A stretch of 64,000 nt of DNA from Pseudomonas typographi (GCF_014694385.1 NZ_JAAOCA010000002.1:124001-188000); one strand, 5' to 3'. Counted from the first letter of the stretch, positions 34,977 to 44,687 are shown. Notes: generated from the letters alone by a model not told the origin. Translations and numbers: made by a program.

Positions 34977-35669
34977 TTAGATCAGTTTGATTTCTTCGGC
35001 GGTCAGGGCCCTGTAGTGCCCGGGGCCCAGGGCCGGGTCCAACTGCAGCGGCCCCATGCTCAAGCGATGCAAGCCCACCACGCGATTGCGCAAGTGGCCG
35101 AACATGCGTTTGACCTGATGGTAGCGGCCTTCGACCAGGCACAGTTCGGCGTGATGGCTGCCGAGCAGGGTGAGGTGCGCAGGTTGGGTCGTGAGGTTTT
35201 CGTAAGCAAAGTACAACCCGCGGGCGAACACCTGCTCATAGTGCGGCGTGATCGGCGCTTCGGTATACACCCGGTAGCGCTTGGCCAGCTTACTGCCCGG
35301 CTGGGTCAAGCGCCGCGACCACTGGCCGTCGTTGGTCAACAGCAACAGGCCGGTGGTGTTGTAATCCAGGCGGCCGGCCAGGTGCAGCTCGTGTTTGTCC
35401 GGCACCGCCAGCAGGTCGAGCACCGTGCGGTGCCGCGGGTCGGTGGTGGCGCTGGCGCAACCGGTGGGTTTGTGCAGCATGTAATAGCGCGCCGGCTTGC
35501 CGTTTTGTAGCACCTGGCCGCGGACCTCAACGCGTTCGAAGGCGCTCACCGCCTGCTCAGCGTTGCGTACCACGTGGCCGGCCACCTGCACCTGGCCGGT
35601 GGCCACGGCCAAACGCGCCTCGCGGCGGTTGAAGGGGCCGTGCAATGCCAGCAAGCGATCAAGGCGCAT
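34977..35669 (-). CDS. rsuA: 16S rRNA pseudouridine synthase RsuA
   Basis: 230-aa RsuA-type pseudouridine synthase, expected to modify U516 of 16S rRNA. It has an N-terminal S4-like RNA-binding domain (MRLDRLLALHGPFNRREARLAVATGQVQVAG) and the catalytic motif GRLDYNTTGLLLLTNDG with the essential Asp. The C-terminus has VEGRYHQVKRMFGHLRN and VVGLHRLSMGPLQLD. The start is ATG 35669; a longer frame exists but overlaps the upstream Cys-rich ORF. That ORF's stop (35659) lies inside the start of rsuA, implying coupled translation in a nadB - Cys-rich - rsuA series. Confidence 0.92.
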   Translation of the reverse strand: MRLDRLLALHGPFNRREARLAVATGQVQVAGHVVRNAEQAVSAFERVEVRGQVLQNGKPARYYMLHKPTGCASATTDPRHRTVLDLLAVPDKHELHLAGRLDYNTTGLLLLTNDGQWSRRLTQPGSKLAKRYRVYTEAPITPHYEQVFARGLYFAYENLTTQPAHLTLLGSHHAELCLVEGRYHQVKRMFGHLRNRVVGLHRLSMGPLQLDPALGPGHYRALTAEEIKLI

Positions 35670-35897
35670 TCGTGCGCCCTTGCAGTTGCTCCAGCACCCC
35701 GGCACAACTCGGGCACAGGCATTGCGCGTTGCGCAGGTGGGCCGGCAGGGCTTGCAAGCGTGCCGGGGCTATTTTCACCCCATAACACCAGCAGGGCGCC
35801 TCCACCGGCGTGCCCGCCTGCGCGCATTGGTTGCTGGCGCCACAGGCCGGGCAGCGGGTTGGGTCGGGGGGGTGGGGCTGCCCACTTCGCGCCTCAC
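35659..35897 (-). pseudogene. Cysteine-rich CWC-type small protein, start region out of frame
   Basis: The minus-strand frame after the nadB stop encodes a Cys-rich protein: TRCPACGASNQCAQAGTPV, then PCWCYGVKIAP, then CLCPSCAGVLEQLQGR, ending at 35659. These are the paired Cys motifs of the small CWC family common beside rsuA in Pseudomonas. The frame has no ATG, GTG or TTG before it runs into the nadB stop. If the C7 run (complement of 35866-35872) had one more base, a GTG at 35897 would open the full protein of about 79 residues. So either this copy is broken or one base is missing from the sequence. Function of the family is unknown; metal binding is likely. Confidence 0.6.
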
Positions 35898-35898
35898 C

Positions 35899-37515
35899 TT
35901 ATTGCGCCTGGCTGAGCAGGTGAACTGCTGCGTGCGTTGGGGTGAGGATCGTATCGGTGGCCACGGGCAACAGCCCCGGGTAGTCCAGCGTGTAGTGCAA
36001 CCCTCGCGATTCCTTGCGCTGCAGCGCCGAGCGGATCACCAAATCGGCCACGCAGGCCAGGTTGCGCAATTCGATCAGGTCGCGGCTTACTTTATAGTTG
36101 CTGTAGAACTCATGGATTTCATCGAGCAGCAGTTGCACCCGGTGCGCGGCGCGTTGCAGGCGCTTGGTGGTGCGCACGATGCCGACGTAGTCCCACATGA
36201 AGCGCCGCAGTTCGTCCCAGTTGTGGGCAATGATCACGTCTTCGTCCGAGTCGGTCACCTGGCTTGCGTCCCAGGCCGGCAAGGCGCTTGGCATCGGTAC
36301 CTGGGCCAGCTGGTTGTGTATATGCTGGGCGGCGGAGCGGGCATAGACGATGCACTCGAGCAACGAATTGCTGGCCATGCGGTTGGCGCCGTGCAGGCCA
36401 GTGAAGCTGGTTTCGCCGATGGCATACAGGCCGGCCAGGCCCGTGCGCCCTTGCGCATCGACCACCACGCCGCCGCAGGTATAATGCGCCGCCGGGACCA
36501 CCGGGATGCGCTGGCGGGTGATGTCGATGCCAAAGCCCAGGCAGCGCTCGTAAACGGTGGGGAAATGCGCCTTGATGAACTCGGCCGGCTTGTGGCTGAT
36601 GTCGAGGTACACACAATCCAGGCCGAGGCGTTTCATTTCATGGTCGATGGCACGGGCCACGACGTCCCGCGGCGCCAACTCTTCCCGCGCATCGAAGCGC
36701 GGCATGAAGCGCTCGCCGTTTGGCAACTGCAGCACCGCACCTTCGCCACGCAGGGCCTCGGTGATCAGGAAGTTCTTGGCCTGCGGGTGGTACAGGCAGG
36801 TGGGGTGGAATTGGTTGAACTCCAGGTTGCCCACCTGGCAGCCGGCGCGCCAAGCCATGGCGATGCCGTCGCCACAGGCACCGTCTGGGTTGCTGGTATA
36901 CAGGTACACCTTGGCCGCACCGCCGGTGGCCAGCACGGTAAAGCGCGCCGCCAGGGTATCGACTTCGCCCCGAGCCCGGTCGAGCACGTACGCGCCTATG
37001 CAACGCTGGCCATCGGTGATCAGGTCCACCGCCACGCGTTGTTCGAACAGTTGCAGGTTGGCACGCTGGCGGGCCTGGCCCAGCAACGTGTCGAAGATCG
37101 CAGCCCCGGTGGCATCGGCGGCATGGATGATCCGCCGGTGGCTATGGCCGCCCTCACGGGTAAGGTGGAATGCGACGCGCGGGCCGTCGCTGGGCTGTTC
37201 GGCGCGGGTGAATGGCACCCCTTGTTCGATCAGCCATTCGATCGCCTGGGGGCTGTGCTGTACGGTGAAGCGCACGGCGGGCTCCCGGCATAGCCCAGCA
37301 CCGGCCACCAGAGTGTCGTGAACGTGGGAATCGACCGTGTCGCGATCATCCAATACCGCCGCCACGCCGCCTTGGGCGCGATAGGTCGAGCCGTTGGCCA
37401 GGTCGCCCTTGCTGAGCACGGCCACCCGCAGGTGCGAAGGCAGTGTAAGGGCAAGGCTCAACCCAGCGGCGCCGCTGCCGATAACCAGTACATCGAATTG
37501 CAAGGGCTGAGGCAT
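35899..37515 (-). CDS. nadB: L-aspartate oxidase
   Basis: 538-aa FAD enzyme that oxidises L-aspartate to iminoaspartate, first step of de novo NAD synthesis. FAD motif [17 protein letters not shown] at the N-terminus; [22 protein letters not shown]; active-site [15 protein letters not shown] segment [64 protein letters not shown]; and [26 protein letters not shown] are all present. The start is ATG 37515 ([13 protein letters not shown]). It lies divergent from algU, as in other Pseudomonas. Its stop TAA is immediately followed by the Cys-rich ORF. Confidence 0.95.
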   Translation of the reverse strand: MPQPLQFDVLVIGSGAAGLSLALTLPSHLRVAVLSKGDLANGSTYRAQGGVAAVLDDRDTVDSHVHDTLVAGAGLCREPAVRFTVQHSPQAIEWLIEQGVPFTRAEQPSDGPRVAFHLTREGGHSHRRIIHAADATGAAIFDTLLGQARQRANLQLFEQRVAVDLITDGQRCIGAYVLDRARGEVDTLAARFTVLATGGAAKVYLYTSNPDGACGDGIAMAWRAGCQVGNLEFNQFHPTCLYHPQAKNFLITEALRGEGAVLQLPNGERFMPRFDAREELAPRDVVARAIDHEMKRLGLDCVYLDISHKPAEFIKAHFPTVYERCLGFGIDITRQRIPVVPAAHYTCGGVVVDAQGRTGLAGLYAIGETSFTGLHGANRMASNSLLECIVYARSAAQHIHNQLAQVPMPSALPAWDASQVTDSDEDVIIAHNWDELRRFMWDYVGIVRTTKRLQRAAHRVQLLLDEIHEFYSNYKVSRDLIELRNLACVADLVIRSALQRKESRGLHYTLDYPGLLPVATDTILTPTHAAVHLLSQAQ

Positions 37516-37779
37516 ATGAGGTGTCCACAATGGCCACCGTGCTTCTTATAGGGGGTGGCTTCGGGTTGGCCTGCGCGGCAGGGCGTCGGCGGGCACTGGC
37601 GCCGTAAACGGCGGCCCGGCAGAATACCGCACGTTAGCTTCATGGCACTATGAAAACGACGGCCGTCGCGGGCGGGCGTTATTTATAGCAGCGCTGGCGC
37701 CTACGGCGCCACTGCCTTGCAGGCTACTTAGGTGAGGCAAGTTGCTCGTTCTTGTAGGAAAATGGCTATAGAGCGGGTT

Positions 37780-37807
37780 GAACTTTCTTTAAAGCGGGGC
37801 AATCCAT
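37780..37807 (+). promoter_or_regulatory. Distal AlgU-type promoter of algU
   Basis: A GAACTT -35 element (37780-37785) lies 17 bases before TCCAT (37803-37807). The -35 is perfect for AlgU/sigma-E; the -10 is a weak match to TCTGA. It lies about 240 bases upstream of the algU start. Confidence 0.5.
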
Positions 37808-37963
37808 AGGAGGTTGCGCGACGGAAGGGACGCAGCGCCGGTGCCGCATGTGTTTGAGCAGGCGTGTGCCGGTGTCAAAAGATTATTACGCGATCGGCAG
37901 GTGGTCGATTCGCGCTTTCCGTGTAGTTGTGAAAACTGCGTAACGGAAACTTGCTGGAGGGGA

Positions 37964-37990
37964 GAACTTTTGCGAAAAGCGCGAGTCTAT
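37964..37990 (+). promoter_or_regulatory. Proximal AlgU-type promoter of algU
   Basis: GAACTT (37964-37969), 16-base spacer, TCTAT (37986-37990): a good fit to GAACTT-N16-TCTGA, about 60 bases before the algU start. This supports autoregulation of the stress operon by its own sigma factor. Confidence 0.75.
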
Positions 37991-38049
37991 GGTTGCAAGC
38001 CTGAACCGCGGCCTTTGCAGTGCTCCAGCGGGCACATCGAGGAGTGGTC

Positions 38050-38631
38050 ATGCTAACCCAGGAAGAAGATCAGCAACTGGTCGAACGCGTTCAACGCGGC
38101 GACCGGAGAGCTTTCGATCTGTTGGTGCTGAAATACCAGCACAAGATACTCGGGTTGATCGTGCGCTTCGTGCACGACACCCACGAAGCCCAGGACGTTG
38201 CGCAGGAAGCGTTCATCAAAGCGTACAGGGCGTTGGGGAATTTTCGCGGTGACAGTGCGTTCTATACGTGGCTTTACCGGATCGCCATCAACACGGCGAA
38301 GAACTATTTGGTGTCCCGGGGAAGACGGCCGCCTGATAGCGATGTGAGTTCGGAAGACGCGGAGTTCTATGACGGCGATCATGGCCTGAAAGATCTCGAA
38401 TCTCCGGAGCGGTCGTTGTTGCGTGATGAGATCGAGGGCACTGTGCACCGGACCATCCAGCAACTGCCTGAGGACCTGCGTACGGCGCTGACGCTGCGTG
38501 AGTTCGACGGTTTGAGTTACGAAGACATTGCCAGTGTTATGCAGTGTCCGGTAGGCACCGTGCGCTCTCGGATTTTCCGCGCTCGGGAGGCCATTGACAA
38601 AGCCCTGCAGCCTTTGCTGCAGGAAACCTGA
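38050..38631 (+). CDS. algU: Extracytoplasmic stress sigma factor AlgU/RpoE
   Basis: 193-aa ECF sigma factor, the Pseudomonas envelope-stress and alginate sigma. Region 2 is RRAFDLLVLKYQHKILGLIVRFVHD with AQDVAQEAFIKAYRALGNFRGDSAFYTWLYRIAINTAKNYLVSRGRR. Region 4 is LPEDLRTALTLREFDGLSYEDIASVMQCPVGTVRSRIFRAREAIDKAL. The ATG at 38050 is chosen because it begins the conserved MLTQEEDQQLVERVQRGD; the frame is open from 38020. It is held inactive by MucA, encoded 31 bases downstream. Two GAACTT-type promoters upstream indicate autoregulation. Confidence 0.97.
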   Translation: MLTQEEDQQLVERVQRGDRRAFDLLVLKYQHKILGLIVRFVHDTHEAQDVAQEAFIKAYRALGNFRGDSAFYTWLYRIAINTAKNYLVSRGRRPPDSDVSSEDAEFYDGDHGLKDLESPERSLLRDEIEGTVHRTIQQLPEDLRTALTLREFDGLSYEDIASVMQCPVGTVRSRIFRAREAIDKALQPLLQET

Positions 38632-38662
38632 GACAGCGGCGACAGCCAAGAGAGGAACCGCC

Positions 38663-39256
38663 ATGAGTCGTGAAGCGTTGCAGGAATCGCTGTCCGCGGT
38701 GATGGATAACGAAGCGGACGAACTTGAAATACGTCGTGTATTGAATGCAATCGACGATACCGTAACCCGTGCTACGTGGTCGCGTTATCAAGTCGCCCGC
38801 GCTGCGATGCACAAGGAACTGCTTAACCCCGCACTGGACCTCGCCTCGGCGGTGTCTGCGGCGTTGGCTGACGAGGCCGTGCCGGCCAAGTCGAGCCCGC
38901 GCCCATGGCGTAGCCTAGGCCGCTTGGCGGTGGCAGCGTCGGTGACGGTGGCGGTATTGGCCGGCGTGCGCTTGTACAACCATGATGAGGTTAGCGGTGC
39001 GCAGTTGGCCCAGCAGCAGGTTACCCAGCCCGGCGTTACCACGCCGCAGGCCCAGGGCCCGGCAGTACTGGCCAATTACACCGAGAGCGCCGATCAGGCC
39101 AAAGGGCCGATGGCCAGCGGAGTATTGCAGAACCAAGCGGGTTGGCAAGATGAGCGGTTGCCGGGTTACTTGCGCCAGCATGCCCAGGAAGCGGCCATTA
39201 AGGGTGCCGAATCGGCATTGCCTTACGCCCGTGCCGCCAGCATGGAAAACCGCTAA
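38663..39256 (+). CDS. mucA: Anti-sigma factor MucA
   Basis: 197-aa single-pass inner-membrane anti-sigma factor for AlgU. The N-terminal cytoplasmic RseA-like domain begins MSREALQESLSAVMDNEADELEIRRVL and binds the sigma factor. One TM segment lies near residues 86-106 (LGRLAVAASVTVAVLAGVRLY). The periplasmic tail, ending PYARAASMENR, is the MucB-binding and protease-sensing part. The frame looks intact, so there is no sign of the truncations known from mucoid isolates. AGAGG precedes the ATG. It sits between algU and mucB, consistent with the regulated-proteolysis circuit. Confidence 0.95.
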   Translation: MSREALQESLSAVMDNEADELEIRRVLNAIDDTVTRATWSRYQVARAAMHKELLNPALDLASAVSAALADEAVPAKSSPRPWRSLGRLAVAASVTVAVLAGVRLYNHDEVSGAQLAQQQVTQPGVTTPQAQGPAVLANYTESADQAKGPMASGVLQNQAGWQDERLPGYLRQHAQEAAIKGAESALPYARAASMENR

Positions 39257-39265
39257 GGAATCTAG

Positions 39266-40240
39266 TTGCGCGCACTGCCTCTATTGTCGCTGTTGATCGG
39301 TAGCTGCCTGGCCATGAAGGTTCAGGCAGCCCCAGACGCGGCGCAATGGCTCGACCGCCTTTCTGGCGCCGAGCATACTCAAAGCTTCCAAGGCACCTTT
39401 GTCTACGAGCGTAGCGGAAGTTTTTCCACCCACGATATCTGGCACTTGGCCGACCACGGCAAGGTGACCGAGCGGGTATTGCAGCTAGACGGCTCTGCTC
39501 AGGAAGTCCTGCGTTCAGCGGGGGTTACCCAGTGCGTTAGTGGTTCGCTGGTGCCCGGGGTGAATGCCGTGCCGGGTAGCTCGCACCGCGAATTCGACCC
39601 TTTGAAGCTGATGAGCTGGTACGACCTCAAGGTCGCTGGCCGTTCCCGCGTGGCCGGCCGCCCGGCGGTGATCGTCACCCTTACGCCGAAAGACTCCAAT
39701 CGTTACGGCTTCGAGCTGCACCTGGACGAACAAACCGCGCTGCCGCTTAAATCGCTGCTGCTGACTGAGCGCGGGCAGTTGCTCGAACGGTTTCAGTACA
39801 CCCGTTTCAATACCCGCGAACCTAGCGCCGAAGACCTCGCCGCCAGCCGCAATTGCAAGCCCGTGGTTGCCGAGGCGCGGCCAGCGGCTGCCGAGCAAGC
39901 GCCACAGCCGCTGGCGGCGCTGGGTTGGCGTTCCGACTGGTTGCCCGCGGGTTTCGAGTTGGTTGAAAGCCAGGTCGGCAAGGCGGCCGATAACGGTGTG
40001 CCGTTGACCCGGCTGATGTATGACGATGGCTTGACGCGTTTTTCAGTGTTCTTCGAGCCCCTGCAAGGCGCCCAGGCCAGTGATGCCCGCACCCAGCTAG
40101 GGCCTACCTCGGCGGTGTCGCGCCGGCAAAGCACGGCAGATGGAGACGTGATGGTGACCGTGGTCGGTGAAGTGCCGCTGGGGACCGCCGAGCGCGTTGC
40201 GTTATCGATGCACCCCTTGCCTGCCCAGCCGCGGCAATGA
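39266..40240 (+). CDS. mucB: Periplasmic negative regulator MucB (RseB)
   Basis: 324-aa periplasmic protein that binds the MucA tail and shields it from proteolysis; lipid signals relieve this. The signal peptide is short (LPLLSLLIGSCLAMKVQA). Conserved lipoprotein-carrier-like blocks: AQWLDRLSGAEHTQSFQGTFVYERSG and LKLMSWYDLKVAGRSRVAGRPAV; the C-terminal domain includes GWRSDWLPAGFELVE. The start is a TTG at 39266 with AGGAA five bases before it; the frame is open no further upstream than mucA's stop, so a non-ATG start is required unless translation begins at the internal ATG at 39314. Confidence 0.93.
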   Translation: MRALPLLSLLIGSCLAMKVQAAPDAAQWLDRLSGAEHTQSFQGTFVYERSGSFSTHDIWHLADHGKVTERVLQLDGSAQEVLRSAGVTQCVSGSLVPGVNAVPGSSHREFDPLKLMSWYDLKVAGRSRVAGRPAVIVTLTPKDSNRYGFELHLDEQTALPLKSLLLTERGQLLERFQYTRFNTREPSAEDLAASRNCKPVVAEARPAAAEQAPQPLAALGWRSDWLPAGFELVESQVGKAADNGVPLTRLMYDDGLTRFSVFFEPLQGAQASDARTQLGPTSAVSRRQSTADGDVMVTVVGEVPLGTAERVALSMHPLPAQPRQ

Positions 40241-40427
40241 CCGCCGCACTAGGCCAGCGGCGTGTTGCGCGGTACAGTCCCCAACCTTAAATTCATTTCA
40301 TGTTGTAAAACGACAGGTGAAACGTGGGAAGCTGTGGTTGCAAACTCCCCGGTTTTTTAGGTCAATGCCACCCAGGGGCGAAAGTGTGCCCAACCGCCTA
40401 ACCATGCTTGTTGTGTACGGGAGCCGT

Positions 40428-41864
40428 ATGTCGATACCTAGCTTGAAACACTACCTCTCACTGTTCGCCGCGGTGCTGATGCTCGGGCAGATGGCCAGTG
40501 CCCACTCCGAGGCACTGCCAGACTTCACCACCCTGGTCGAGCAAGCCTCGCCCGCCGTGGTGAACATCAGTACCACGCAAAAGCTCCCCGATCGCGGTGT
40601 AGCCGATGCCCAAATGCCGGACCTCGAAGGCTTGCCGCCGATGTTTCGCGAATTCTTCGAGCGCAACATGCCCCGTGGCCGCGCCCCCCGTGGCGACCGC
40701 CAGCGCGAAGCGCAGTCGCTGGGTTCGGGCTTCATCATTTCGCCCGATGGCTATGTGCTGACCAACAACCACGTGATTCAGGACGCCGATGAGATCCTGG
40801 TGCGGTTGTCTGATCGCAGCGAGCTCAAGGCCAAACTGGTGGGCACTGACCCGCGTACCGACGTGGCCTTGCTGAAAATAGATGGCAAGAACCTCCCTAC
40901 CGTGAAGCTGGGAGACTCCGACAAGCTCAAGGTGGGTGAGTGGGTACTGGCCATCGGCTCGCCGTTCGGCTTCGACCATTCCGTGACCAAGGGTATCGTC
41001 AGTGCCAAGGGCCGCACGTTGCCCAATGATTCCTACGTACCGTTCATCCAAACCGACGTCGCCATCAACCCGGGTAACTCCGGTGGCCCGCTGTTCAACA
41101 TGGCTGGCGAAGTCGTGGGCATCAACTCGCAGATCTTCACCCGCTCCGGCGGCTTCATGGGCCTGTCGTTCGCCATCCCGATCGATGTGGCGATGGATGT
41201 GTCCGACCAACTCAAAAAAGGCGGCAAGGTCGACCGTGGCTGGCTCGGTGTGGTGATCCAGGAGGTCAACCGCGACCTGGCCGAGTCGTTCGGCCTCGAC
41301 AAGCCGGCCGGCGCGCTGGTTGCCCAGGTCATGCCCGATGGCCCGGCGGCCAAAGCCGGCTTGCAGGTGGGCGATGTGATCCTGAGCATGAATGGCCAGC
41401 CGATCGTGATGTCGGCCGACCTTCCACACCTGGTCGGCGGCCTCAAGGCCGGTGCCAAGGCCTCGCTGGAGGTGGTACGCGAAGGCAAACACCGCACGGT
41501 CGACGTGACCGTGGGCGCGCTGCCCGACGAAGATGCCGACGTCGATGGCGGCAGCATCGGCGAAGACGGCCAAGCCCAACGCGACAGCAACCGCATGGGT
41601 GTGTCCGTGGCCGACTTGACCGCCGAGCAGAAGAAACAGCTCGAGGTGCCGGGGGGCGTATTGATCAAGGACGTGCAAGACGGCCCGGCCGCCTTGATCG
41701 GCTTGCAGCCAGGCGATGTGATCACCCACCTGAACAACCAGGCGATCACTTCGGCCAAGCAGTTCACCGATGTGGCCAAGAACCTGCCGAAGAACCGCTC
41801 GGTGTCGATGCGGGTGGTTCGCCAGGGGCGCGCCAGCTTCATTACCTTCAAGTTGCCCGAATAA
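40428..41864 (+). CDS. mucD: Periplasmic serine protease MucD (DegP/HtrA family)
   Basis: 478-aa HtrA-family protease and chaperone that degrades misfolded periplasmic proteins and keeps AlgU activity low. Signal peptide ends MLGQMASAHSEA. The trypsin-like triad is complete: His in YVLTNNHVIQ, Asp in RTDVALLKI, Ser in INPGNSGGPLFN. Two PDZ domains follow (RGWLGVVIQEVNRDLAESFG and GGVLIKDVQDGPAALIGLQPGDVI). The start is ATG 40428 with GGGAG; a longer open frame reaches 40167. In P. aeruginosa mucC lies between mucB and mucD; here there are only 187 non-coding bases, as in P. putida. A UUCG terminator follows. Confidence 0.95.
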   Translation: MSIPSLKHYLSLFAAVLMLGQMASAHSEALPDFTTLVEQASPAVVNISTTQKLPDRGVADAQMPDLEGLPPMFREFFERNMPRGRAPRGDRQREAQSLGSGFIISPDGYVLTNNHVIQDADEILVRLSDRSELKAKLVGTDPRTDVALLKIDGKNLPTVKLGDSDKLKVGEWVLAIGSPFGFDHSVTKGIVSAKGRTLPNDSYVPFIQTDVAINPGNSGGPLFNMAGEVVGINSQIFTRSGGFMGLSFAIPIDVAMDVSDQLKKGGKVDRGWLGVVIQEVNRDLAESFGLDKPAGALVAQVMPDGPAAKAGLQVGDVILSMNGQPIVMSADLPHLVGGLKAGAKASLEVVREGKHRTVDVTVGALPDEDADVDGGSIGEDGQAQRDSNRMGVSVADLTAEQKKQLEVPGGVLIKDVQDGPAALIGLQPGDVITHLNNQAITSAKQFTDVAKNLPKNRSVSMRVVRQGRASFITFKLPE

Positions 41865-41881
41865 AACGCTGATGCAAGAGC

Positions 41882-41905
41882 GGGCGGCCTTCGGGCCGCC
41901 CTTTT
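41882..41905 (+). terminator. Terminator of the algU-mucD operon
   Basis: GGGCGGCC (41882-41889), TTCG tetraloop, GGCCGCCC (41894-41901), then TTTT. It starts 17 bases after the mucD stop and separates the stress operon from lepA. Confidence 0.9.
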
Positions 41906-42026
41906 CATAAGGGCCTTTTTCATGACGCGTCATCAGGCCAAGGTGACGCCCCTGTGCCGCGTCAGGTACAATGCGCGGCTATTTTTATTGGGCGCCCCGG
42001 CGCTAAGCCATTTTGAGTGTTGATCT

Positions 42027-43823
42027 GTGAGTGATCTGAGCCATATCCGCAATTTCTCCATCATCGCCCACATCGACCACGGCAAATCGACCCTCGCCGA
42101 TCGGTTCATCCAGATGTGCGGCGGCCTGGCCGACCGCGAGATGGAAGCCCAGGTGCTCGACTCGATGGACCTCGAGCGCGAGCGTGGCATCACCATCAAG
42201 GCTCACAGCGTTACCCTCAGCTACAAGGCGCAAGACGGCAAAACCTATCAACTCAACTTCATCGACACCCCCGGGCATGTCGACTTCACTTACGAAGTCA
42301 GCCGTTCGCTGGCAGCCTGCGAAGGCGCGCTGCTGGTGGTCGATGCCGGCCAAGGTGTCGAGGCACAATCGGTGGCCAATTGTTACACCGCCATCGAGCA
42401 AGGCCTGGAAGTGATGCCGGTGCTCAACAAGATGGACCTGCCGCAGGCTGAACCGGAGCGGGTCAAGGATGAAATCGAGAAAATCATCGGCATCGATGCC
42501 ACCGACGCGGTGCAGTGCAGCGCCAAGAGCGGTATGGGCGTGGCCGATGTACTCGAGCGCTTGGTCAAGGTCATCCCGCCGCCCCACGGTGAGATCGACG
42601 CACCGCTGCAAGCGCTGATCATCGACTCTTGGTTCGACAATTACCTGGGTGTGGTGTCGCTGGTACGGGTGCGCCAGGGCCGGGTGAAAAAAGGCGACAA
42701 GATCCTCGTCAAATCCACCGGCAAGGTGCATTTGGTCGATTCGGTCGGCGTGTTCACTCCCAAGCACACCACCACCGCCGACCTCAAGGCCGGTGAGGTG
42801 GGTTTCATCATTGGCAGCATCAAAGACATCCATGGCGCGCCGGTGGGCGATACCCTGACGCTTTCCAGTACCCCCGAGGTCGAGGTGCTGCCGGGCTTCA
42901 AGCGTATTCAGCCGCAAGTGTATGCTGGCTTGTTTCCCACCAGCTCCGAGGACTTCGAGGACTTTCGCGAAGCCCTGCAGAAACTGACGCTCAACGATTC
43001 CTCGCTGCAATACGCCCCGGAAAGCTCCGACGCCCTCGGCTTTGGCTTCCGTTGTGGCTTCCTGGGCATGCTGCACATGGAGATCATCCAGGAGCGCCTG
43101 GAGCGCGAATACGACCTGGACCTGATCACCACCGCGCCCAGCGTGATCTACGAGCTGCTGCTCAAGAATGGTGAAACCCTTTACGTAGACAACCCATCCA
43201 AGCTGCCAGATGTCTCGTCGGTCGAAGAATTCCGTGAGCCCATCGTGCAGGCCAGCATCCTGGTGCCACAGGAGCACCTGGGTAACGTGATCACGTTGTG
43301 CATCGAGAAACGCGGCGTGCAACGGGACATGCAGTTCCTCGGTAGCCAGGTGCAGTTGCGCTATGACTTGCCGATGAACGAGGTGGTGCTGGACTTCTTC
43401 GACCGCCTGAAGTCCACCAGCCGTGGCTACGCCTCGCTCGACTACCAATTCGACCGTTACCAGCCGGCCAACCTGGTGCGGCTGGATGTGCTGATCAACG
43501 GCGACAAGGTCGATGCCCTCGCCTTGATCGTGCACCGTGATAACGCCCATTACAAAGGGCGTGCGTTGACCGAGAAAATGAAAGAACTGATTCCTCGGCA
43601 GATGTTCGATGTGGCGATCCAGGCGGCCATTGGCGGCCAAGTGATCGCCCGAACGACTGTCAAGGCGCTCAGGAAGAACGTGCTGGCTAAATGTTACGGC
43701 GGCGATGTCAGCCGCAAGCGCAAATTGCTCGAGAAGCAAAAAGCCGGTAAGAAACGCATGAAGCAGGTCGGCAATGTGGAAATTCCACAAGAAGCCTTCC
43801 TCGCCGTGCTCAGGTTGGAATGA
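42027..43823 (+). CDS. lepA: Elongation factor 4 (LepA)
   Basis: 598-aa translational GTPase that acts on stalled or early ribosomes. G1 [14 protein letters not shown]2 region [14 protein letters not shown]3 [13 protein letters not shown]4 NKMDLP and G5 SAKSGMGV are intact. The LepA-specific C-terminal domain ends with [33 protein letters not shown]. The start is a GTG at 42027 ([15 protein letters not shown]). It is the first gene of the lepA-lepB-DUF4845-rnc-era-recO-pdxJ series. A TACAAT near 41969 in the 162-base gap after mucD may be a promoter. Confidence 0.97.
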   Translation: MSDLSHIRNFSIIAHIDHGKSTLADRFIQMCGGLADREMEAQVLDSMDLERERGITIKAHSVTLSYKAQDGKTYQLNFIDTPGHVDFTYEVSRSLAACEGALLVVDAGQGVEAQSVANCYTAIEQGLEVMPVLNKMDLPQAEPERVKDEIEKIIGIDATDAVQCSAKSGMGVADVLERLVKVIPPPHGEIDAPLQALIIDSWFDNYLGVVSLVRVRQGRVKKGDKILVKSTGKVHLVDSVGVFTPKHTTTADLKAGEVGFIIGSIKDIHGAPVGDTLTLSSTPEVEVLPGFKRIQPQVYAGLFPTSSEDFEDFREALQKLTLNDSSLQYAPESSDALGFGFRCGFLGMLHMEIIQERLEREYDLDLITTAPSVIYELLLKNGETLYVDNPSKLPDVSSVEEFREPIVQASILVPQEHLGNVITLCIEKRGVQRDMQFLGSQVQLRYDLPMNEVVLDFFDRLKSTSRGYASLDYQFDRYQPANLVRLDVLINGDKVDALALIVHRDNAHYKGRALTEKMKELIPRQMFDVAIQAAIGGQVIARTTVKALRKNVLAKCYGGDVSRKRKLLEKQKAGKKRMKQVGNVEIPQEAFLAVLRLE

Positions 43824-43832
43824 TCAGGTCCT

Positions 43833-44687
43833 ATGTCATCATTGAATCTACCGCTGTTGCTGATTATCGCCGTCGCCGTATGTGGCGTGCTGGCGTTGTT
43901 CGACCTGCTGGTCCTTGCGCCACGGCGGCGTGCAGCCATTGCCCAATACCAGGGCAGCGTGGCGGCACCGGAGCCGGAGGTAATGGAAAAGCTCGGCAAG
44001 GAGCCGGTGCTGGTCGAATATGGCAAATCGTTCTTTCCGGTGCTGTTCGTGGTCTTCGTGCTGCGTTCGTTTCTGGTCGAGCCTTTCCAGATTCCGTCCG
44101 GTTCCATGATCCCGACCTTGGAGGTCGGTGATTTCATCCTGGTGAACAAATTCGCTTATGGCATTCGCCTGCCGGTGATCGACAAAAAGATCATCTCGGT
44201 CGGCGAGCCACAGCGTGGCGATGTGATGGTGTTCCGCTACCCCTCCGACCCTAGCGTGAACTATATCAAACGCGTGATCGGGCTGCCTGGGGACAAAGTG
44301 CGCTACACCCTGGACAAGCACCTGTACGTGAACGATACGCTGGTCACCGACGAGAAGGTCGGCACCGGCTACGACCGTGACTTGGGCGACATTGGCATCT
44401 ATAAAGAACAGATCGGCAACACCGAGCACTTGATCCACCAGGCGCTGCGGGGGGCCATGCCCGGGGGGCAATGGACCGTTCCGGCCGGCCATTACTTCAT
44501 GATGGGCGACAACCGAGACAACTCCAACGACAGCCGTTACTGGAACGACCCGAGTATTCCCAAGGACATGCTCGGCATGGTCCCCGACGAAAATATCGTG
44601 GGTAAGGCCTTTGCGGTATGGATGAGCTGGCCAGACCCGAAATTCAGCCACCTGCCAACGCTGTCGCGGGTAGGGTTGATTAAGTAA
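43833..44687 (+). CDS. lepB: Signal peptidase I
   Basis: 284-aa inner-membrane protease that removes Sec signal peptides. Two N-terminal membrane segments (LPLLLIIAVAVCGVLALFDLLVL and SFFPVLFVVFVLRSFLVEPF) precede the catalytic region. The nucleophile Ser is in PSGSMIPTLEVGDFILVNKF, the general-base Lys in YIKRVIGLPGDKV, and GHYFMMGDNRDNSNDSRYW is box E. Nine bases separate it from lepA, so it is in the same operon. Confidence 0.96.
   Translation: MSSLNLPLLLIIAVAVCGVLALFDLLVLAPRRRAAIAQYQGSVAAPEPEVMEKLGKEPVLVEYGKSFFPVLFVVFVLRSFLVEPFQIPSGSMIPTLEVGDFILVNKFAYGIRLPVIDKKIISVGEPQRGDVMVFRYPSDPSVNYIKRVIGLPGDKVRYTLDKHLYVNDTLVTDEKVGTGYDRDLGDIGIYKEQIGNTEHLIHQALRGAMPGGQWTVPAGHYFMMGDNRDNSNDSRYWNDPSIPKDMLGMVPDENIVGKAFAVWMSWPDPKFSHLPTLSRVGLIK

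Larger units (their letters stand above)
37516..38049. other. Divergent control region between nadB and algU
   Basis: 534 bases without a gene. It contains two sites resembling AlgU (sigma-E type) promoters directed at algU (37780-37807 and 37964-37990, listed separately). The nadB-proximal part has GC-rich hairpin potential near 37690-37720 but no feature I can name. Confidence 0.55.

Noticed and set aside
40458..41933. 491-codon minus-strand frame over mucD
   Set aside because: Complement of a conserved protease gene, low-complexity His/Gly-rich translation, no ribosome binding site of note.
42003..43790. 595-codon open frame on the minus strand over lepA
   Set aside because: It is fully antisense to the strongly conserved lepA gene and has no recognisable domain; long antisense frames are expected in GC-rich DNA.
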